The notes beneath the pieces were generated by a model. It made no database searches. It was not told the DNA's origin and was given only the letters and a program-made list of their open reading frames with translations. A stretch of DNA of 64,000 nucleotides from Bryum argenteum (lineage: Eukaryota > Streptophyta > Bryopsida > Bryales > Bryaceae), in NCBI GenBank assembly GCA_037043015.1, contig CM073324.1, positions 16,272,597 through 16,336,596 on the forward strand. Direction: 5' to 3'. The translations under genes were made by a program, and so were the position numbers. Every line of letters begins with the position of its first letter. Within the stretch, counting starts at the first letter, position 1. Below are positions 57,900-64,000 of the stretch, in pieces.

Positions 57900-60307
57900 A
57901 TGACGTTCTGGGGTGAGCTCAATTCTTTACCCTTGTCAATTGCTCCATTCTCTTGTGCATTTTCTGCCCGCGATGGCTTTTACCAGTCCGTATTTGGTTT
58001 CAGGTCTGAGGTGTTTGCTGCCTCTTTCAGCTTCTTGGTGTATTGACCACTTTCATGCTTCTTGCAGGTGTTGAGATTCATCCGGAGAAGCCTTACAATT
58101 ACGCTGATGAAGATGGCATGACCAAGCTTCACCTGTCTCAGGTATTTGAATTGACTCGTGGTTTGTCAAGCTGTCTGGTCTTCGGGTTTTCTGAGCTTTT
58201 GCTCTGTCTGATGGATTCATTTGTATCAGGTACTTGTAACGATTCATTTTTTGATTTTGGAAGGTTTTGGGTTTTTGTAATTAGACTGACATGGTTTCAA
58301 TGTTTGTCGGCAGGCTACTTTGGGACTGGAGTGCAAGGGAAAGCAGCGCACAGTGGTGAAGTGCAAAGTTGGCGAGAACCCAGAGGTTCTTCTGTGCTCG
58401 TTGGTGCCCGGAGTATCAGAGTCGTGTGCTCTTGACCTCTTGTTCGATCAAGATGTGACATTCTCTGTCTCTGGTGCTACCAGTGTGCATCTTACCGGCT
58501 ACTACATGCCGATCGAGGAGCCTTACTCTTCAGAAGAAGAGGACTACGACTCGGAGGAGGACGGTTTTGAGTTCAGCGGAGACGAGGATGACGAAGACGT
58601 CAGTGACCTTGAAGCTCAGCCCAGCTCAGGTACAAATCCTCTACTATTCTCTCTTCAATCGCTGGTATTGGATCTGTTGCATTGAAAATGGAGGTGTACC
58701 AATCGCGTTTTCGTTCGCTTTCCATTGATGATATTGTATATGTTGCAGTGAAAATTGAGGAAGTGAAAGAACCCGAAGTTAAGGCCGCAACAAACGGTAA
58801 CAAGCGGAAGAAGGGTGACTCTGCTGTGAAAGCTGCCAAGGCTGAAGACACCGTCATGGGCGAAGATGACAGTGAGGACGAAGACGGATTGCCGAAGAAG
58901 GCAGCCACTGAAGAGACTCCTGCGAAGAAGCAGGCTGTTGCCGGGTAAGCTTTCCACTTGATTGCTGCTCTACACTAAGCCTGAGAGTGTATCTTTCTAG
59001 TTCTGCTTCTTCCTCAATACCAAGCCGGATTGTTTTTAATACTAAGCCTGGTTACTTTCAGTACCGAGCCCGATTGTTCTCGGTACTCAGTCTGATTGTT
59101 TTCAGTACTACGCCTGAATTTTTCTTCACTAAGCTCAACTGTGATTTTGAACCTGATTGTGTTTCAAAGTAATTCTGATGGATGTAATGCATTGTGAGCA
59201 GTGCAAACGGGGCTCCGACACCAAGTGCCGCCACGCCGAACCCAGACACACCAGCCTCAGGTGGAAAGAAGAAGAAAAAGAAGAACAAGAAGAACAAGCA
59301 CGCAACCGAGACACCTGAGGGAAAGACAAACGGAGAAGCAGCCAAGACCACCGAGTCACCCGCAGCAGCTAAGACTGCCGCATCGCCAGCAGCAGCTAAG
59401 TCGCCAGCAGCAGCGAAGGAGGTAGCTTTGAAGAAGGAAATCAACAAGAAGTACCCAAACGGTCTTGAGGTCCAAACACTAGCCATCGGAAAGCCTGATG
59501 CGAAGCAAGCCGCTGCAGGAAAGAAGGTAGGTGGCAAGAAGTAGAGCACCAGCTTAGACATTAAAAAAAAAAGATGTGAAAACATCTGCAATTTTGTAAC
59601 GCTCGTCGCCTCCCATTTTTATTAATAGAAAATTACAAAGTCTTCATTTCTCTGTTTCCATCTACTTGTCTCAGGTGGCCATGCAATACATTGGGAAGTT
59701 AAAATCGAACGGCAAGGTCTTTGATTCCACTGTTGGCAAGAGAGCATTCGAATTTAGGTTGGGCGTTGGCGAGGTTATCAAGGGCTGGGACGTTGGTGTT
59801 GATGGTGAGTCCCTTGTCAATGCAAATGTGCCCCTATTTTCCTTTGTCCTTGTTTTTGTCTTCCCTTCTATCCTTCTGTCGCCCCCCCCCCCCCTTTTTT
59901 CTGTCAGATTGTTTCCCTGCTTTCCCTGTTTCTTCTATTCTCTTTCATGTTTTGTCTCTCTTTGATTCTTGTTTCTGCTTTTTTCACCAGTTTCTGCTTG
60001 TCAAACCTGCATTCGCAGTTTGAGACTCAATAATCTCTTGAGTTTCCATGTGCTTTTTTGACATGAACACTGGCTACAGGAATGAGAGTTGGTGACAAGA
60101 GGAGGCTGATTATTCCTCCACATATGGCGTATGTCATCTTTCCTTGCTCCATTCGAACTATGTAGTTTCTAACCTCGATTCTATATTGTTTGTACAGTTT
60201 TCTGAGTATATTTTGGTGCATGCAGATATGGGGCGAAAGGTGTTCCTGGAACCATTCCTGGAAATTCGTGGCTCACCTTCGATGTGGAGCTTGTAAATGT
60301 GAAATGA
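57900..60307 (+). CDS. FKBP53: Nucleoplasmin-like FKBP peptidyl-prolyl isomerase / histone chaperone
   Basis: A nuclear prolyl isomerase of the FKBP43/FKBP53 type, whose plant members bind histones. Exons are 57900-57912, 58068-58141, 58314-58629, 58749-58944, 59202-59526, 59675-59804, 60080-60128 and 60226-60307, all in frame, giving 394 residues. Order of parts: a nucleoplasmin-like N-terminus ([16 protein letters not shown], about 1-100), an acidic stretch ([20 protein letters not shown]), alternating basic and acidic segments with [10 protein letters not shown] and [10 protein letters not shown] repeats, and an FKBP domain (about 285-394). The FKBP domain has [37 protein letters not shown] and [16 protein letters not shown]. 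The symbol is by family resemblance; FKBP43 is the alternative. Confidence 0.93.
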
Positions 60308-61263
60308 TTTCGCTAGACTGGGGTTCCGCTCATTTAGTGTAGGTTGGGTGGCGAGCAAGTGGTAGAGTGCAGCACTAATTTTTGGGTGGTTAATGCCATC
60401 CTCGGCAACTTTTCTTTAGTTTCTGGCTTTGGAGAATCCAAATGATCAAACACTGTCTCTTTCATGTATCATTTAGTTCATTTATGACGCTGCTGCTGAT
60501 TTTTGTGCCATTGTTGTGGAGTTCACTGTGCCCAATGCTCCAATCTTGACATCTCATGATATTGTGTACACCGTGTATCTGTTATGGCGGCCGAATCTTC
60601 ATCAAGATTAATTTTACTCAATCTGTCTACTGTAGACTGTAGCGTGAAATGTCTATTTCTGTTCCACGAGTGGGATTGTCACCTCATACGACTCCCGAGA
60701 AGATGCTATAATCATGTACACATGTTTGTTATGAAACTTAACCCTTCAAGGACAAATCGATGTTCGTTATGAAACTTCAAGGACGACGCTGGCAATCAGG
60801 CCTCGGGAAGGTTACAGGCTGAGACACTCCGCTGTCCCCGCCGGGGACCTCGTCCTTGAACCGAATTGCTTCGACAGCACCGACTTGAGAAGTTCTTGTC
60901 GATTAGCTACAAACAGCAGCAATTTCACAACCCACGAGTACGAAGACAAAAAACCGCAATTCAAATCTTACAGAGGAACTTTGAAATTGCCCTCAGCTCC
61001 TTCGCTTGAGACATACCCTCTTTGAGCAACTGTAGAATGCACCCGGAACTTACACCGCGGTACTTCGCTTGGTGTCCACTCCTGCCACTGTGTCCCAAAC
61101 TATATCATCCTATGTTGTTGGTTGTAGTGAGCCTTCCAAGTTCCAACAAAGGCCGACAAACTCCGTGATTCCAGGGTTGTAGGCATGGTTACCGGAATAT
61201 GTCCAGAGAATATGTAGTATTTGTTCGAGAAATTTTCACATACATATGCATATGTTGTACTTC
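60308..61263. other. 3' flank and spacer
   Basis: Probable 3' UTR of the FKBP gene, then a moderately GC-rich stretch (about 60780-61190) with no recognisable gene. ATGAAACTT..CAAGGAC occurs twice at about 60731-60755 and 60770-60785, the first copy split by AACCCTT. Confidence 0.4.
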
Positions 61264-61480
61264 TTAACCCTTAAACGCCCAGCCCCTCTGAAAATACACT
61301 AAAAAGCATGCCCGAGGGGCATGCTTGGGCGTTTAAGGGTTAAGCATTTGGAATGTTCTGATGATGGGTATTTCCAAGAACAAAACATAGTCTATAAGTA
61401 CATATGAATTCACCTAGAAGTACGTAGTGGAAATTTGATAATACAGGAACATTACTGTACTCCGGTCACCTTAATTGGTT
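61200..61480 (-). repeat. Dispersed repeat shared with 41000-41230
   Basis: Inverted copy of the 41 kb repeat, containing the 80-base TTAA element. TTGATAATACAGGAAC...TGTACTCCGGTCACCTT at one end corresponds to the start of the 41 kb copy. Confidence 0.6.
61264..61343. mobile_element. TTAA-flanked MITE, copy f (80 bases)
   Basis: The shortest family member. Perfect 18-base inverted ends, TTAACCCTTAAACGCCCA, bounded by TTAA, with a small inner palindrome GCATGCCCGAGGGGCATGC. It interrupts the dispersed repeat shared with 41000-41230, where the matching position reads CTTTAG without the element. Confidence 0.8.
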
Positions 61481-62239
61481 GGTTGTAGGCAGCGCAGATA
61501 TGCGTGGTGGCTCACATGACTGACATTTTGTTGCCAAAAACAACTACATCCTCAACACAAACAAAACCATGTGAACTGCTTGCTCTGCTCAATAAGGAAG
61601 CTCAACGTGTTGTACCAAGGCACTTAAGGTACTGTGTAATCTGCAAGTATAAAAGGTTTTCCTTTCCTCCGACATCCATATCAGAACTTCCCGTTCGAAT
61701 GTTGGCAAACATGCAAAGGATGAGCACATCTCCATCAACTAATGCATCCAGCAAGGGTTTAAATTAAAACAAGAACAAAAGGTTTTCAGTCGACAGCACA
61801 GATTTTAATAGATTCCAATTTATACTAAAAGTTTTTGGGTTTTGTGACGTTTATTAGATTTTGCAGGATTTGAGGGTGATTATAGGATACAAAGATACAT
61901 AAACGATTCTTTTGGTGTGGGAAGTAGAGAAAATGTGTGCAGAGCAATGTCAACTAAGTGGATAGAGGCTTGTTCCAGTAATTGTCATTTTAATGATATG
62001 TTGGCATCAGTTCCGAGATACCAACTCTGCTCTACTACTACTAAGGTAGGAGTCGTGAAAACCGTCCAGCCCCAAAAACCGCACAATAGGTTTATGGGTA
62101 GGGTCTGTAGAACCGTCCGTTCATGGTAAACTGACAGGTTTTGGGAACCATCCACTATTTTTAGCTCCCACCATTGTTAACCGGGGATTTACCTAGCCAG
62201 TAAAAGAGTAAATCTGCTAGTAGCCTATTAAGACCACTA
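61481..62239. other. Spacer, nothing recognised
   Basis: An open frame of 87 codons (61504-61767) resembles no family I know. CCGTCCA/CCGTCCG words recur near 62065 and 62115. Confidence 0.35.
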
Positions 62240-63720
62240 GACTTTAGAGTTCTGGGATAAAATCCTGTTCTGGGATGAAATCCTGTCCTGGGATGAAATC
62301 AGTGTCGCAACCCTTGCTAGCTCACCTTGGCTTACACCAACTTTTTCCCAACTCTAGCAAGTGTCACGAGCGCTAACTCTGCACATCCCCTACATGCACA
62401 AAGTTAGCTCTCCATACCAACCACCGAGCTCACCGCTTGGTTATCAATCCCTCTTACTCATGCAACCGGGACTCAACCCCTTCGTAGGTAGCCAATGGTT
62501 AGGTGCGGACTTCCACTTATGTCCAAGGCCCAACTTGGTGGCACTCCCATACCACGCGGCCTAACCGCACTTGGTGGTGTCTCCTCACCACCGCCCATGA
62601 CCACCATGGTGACCCCAAGGCCACCAATTAATCACAACGCCGGCGGTGAGACACCACCCCCACATCGGTAGCACTCATGGTCCTCATTTTGCCTATATGA
62701 GTCCCCGTGGTGAAGCCCCAACACTAGCTCCACCCACCGTGCCTCATTTTGCACTTTGAGTCCCCATGGTGGAGCCCCAACACTAGCTCCACCCATTGGG
62801 ACTCACCTTGGCTTGGGAGTCCCCATGGTGAGGCCCCAACACTAGCCACACCACTCGGGACTCCCACCTTGGTCACCACCAAGGCACCATGGGAGTGGGG
62901 AGGGAGACCAGCCCTCCCCATAGTATACTCTGTGGGATTCGGCAGCCCCCTGGTCCTAGGTGAAGGGCTGGACCCTCACACCTCTTAGTTTTGGAAGACC
63001 ACCCAATCTCCCAATGCCTTAGCCGCTGGAAGGCCCCGGGAGACTTCCCGAACCTTCCAGGGCTCGTATCTACCTCGTCCCGCATCCAAACGCGACGAGC
63101 GACCACTCTATCGACATCTACTCGTCAAGTAGATGCCGATAGACACCTTACTTGCCTCATTCCGACAAGTATTGAGGGAGTTATGCCCCTCTGAAGATTC
63201 GGGAGTCCCGGGCCAGCTTCCCAGTCCAGCACTGTCCCTGGACAGCACTCCTTTTAGTCCCACAATCTTCCAACTCCCATAACTTTTAGCTCACACCTCC
63301 AAATGAGGTGCTCCTTAGCATCCCGGAATCGTGGCAACATGAGCTTCCATAATCTCATGTCCATTCCCTCGTGGCTCCTAGTCTCCGTGGGTGAGAGGCG
63401 TCTCCAACGCCCGGGGTCCTCTCCCACACTAGGCCCACTTAGGTTCCCTTCACCTTGGCACCCCAAGGCCCGGGCGTCACTCCGGTGTCCCCCTTGGGCC
63501 CTTGGTGTTGCGGGCACTCCTCAAGGAGAGGTGCGCGACACCTGTGCTGGGATGGATTCCTGTCTTGGGATGAAATCCTGTCTTGGGATGAAATCATGTG
63601 GATGGATGAAGGCAGCTAGGGTTGGAGATTAGGGTTTGGCGGCCAGGGTTTGGAGGAGTTTTTTGGAGCTCTCTCTCTCTCTCGTGCTGGAGCTAGGAGT
63701 GTGTGTGTGGTGTGTGTGTG
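62240..63720. repeat. GC-rich repeat block of unknown type
   Basis: CTGGGATGAAATCCTGT-like 21-base units occur at both edges (about 62251-62301 and 63550-63595). About 62697-62870 holds three ~60-base units around GAGTCCCC(A/G)TGGTG and AGCCCCAACACTAGC. CT/TC and GT microsatellites lie at 63670-63722. The even, CC/GG-rich texture could be an LTR or a satellite-like unit, but I cannot place TG...CA ends or a primer-binding site. No gene. Confidence 0.4.
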
Positions 63721-63896
63721 GAGTGTTGGATAGTGACAGGAACTACGGCTTAGGTCAGTTCATGGTACCTGGAAGGACCAGGTAGCACTGCTAGGGCAGG
63801 AAATGCTTGTACCACTATCATTTTTTTTCAATGACATTATGAAAGGATTTGTATGTAAATGTGTTACACTTAAGTGTTGAGATTTCTGTGTTAGCG

Positions 63897-63990
63897 TTGG
63901 GAGCAGTATTGGGAGCAGTATTGAGAGCAGTATTGGGAGCAGTATTGGGAGCAGTATTGAGAGCAGTATTGAGAGCAATATTGGGAGATA
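63897..63990. repeat. 12-bp minisatellite
   Basis: About eight head-to-tail copies of TTGGGAGCAGTA / TTGAGAGCAGTA, close to the window edge. Confidence 0.85.
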
Positions 63991-64000
63991 GTATATAGAA

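Overview
The window is nuclear DNA of a land plant. The genes have canonical GT-AG introns, mostly 70-200 bases long. They encode plant-type proteins: an enhancer-of-polycomb-like protein, a fused plastid HisH-HisF, an MDIS2/MRH1-type receptor-like pseudokinase and a nucleoplasmin-like FKBP. Genic DNA is about half GC, while the spacers are strongly AT-rich and full of small transposons. The compact introns suggest a seedless plant, perhaps a bryophyte; that is inference and the species cannot be read from the sequence.

Layout. 1-4997: right-hand part of an autonomous-type but decayed Helitron (Rep plus PIF1 helicase remnants) with a classic 3' terminus. 5.0-9.8 kb: TTAA-flanked MITEs and decayed duplications. 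9.8-16.7 kb: CpG-rich leader and a five-exon gene for a ~1746-residue Tudor/EPL chromatin protein (+). 17-21 kb: MITEs and a diverged ~0.5 kb tandem duplication. 21.3-22.5 kb: class I glutaredoxin (-). 22.9-26.7 kb: MITE, foldback, 23-bp minisatellite, decayed repeats. 27.1-29.3 kb: kynurenine-type aminotransferase (+). 29.9-32.6 kb: eight-exon gene (-) whose 306-residue product combines a PIP-like motif, a SUMO-interacting-like motif and a UBZ-like zinc finger. 32.6-37.3 kb: repeats. 37.3-38.6 kb: LRR-less receptor-like pseudokinase (-). 39-46.7 kb: repeat-rich, with several MITEs, a 0.7 kb GC-shifted insert and a 5S rRNA-headed unit bounded by a 12-bp direct repeat. 46.7-52.3 kb: 19-exon HISN4 (-), head to head with a class IV PLP aminotransferase (DAAT/ADCL type, 52.9-54.8 kb, +). 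56.3-56.7 kb: copia fossil. 57.9-60.3 kb: nucleoplasmin-like FKBP (+). 60.3-64 kb: repeats.

The exon models for HISN4, the aminotransferase, FKBP, glutaredoxin and the UBZ-like gene were built by hand. In each, every junction keeps the reading frame and has GT-AG boundaries. HISN4 (histidine synthesis) and the DAAT/ADCL-type enzyme share a ~0.6 kb divergent promoter region. The remaining genes look like unrelated housekeeping, chromatin or signalling genes.

The most unusual items are the 5S-headed retroposon-like unit (44740-44995), a family of TTAA/CCC...GGG/TTAA MITEs with one apparent paralogous empty site, and the PIP/SIM/UBZ-like protein.
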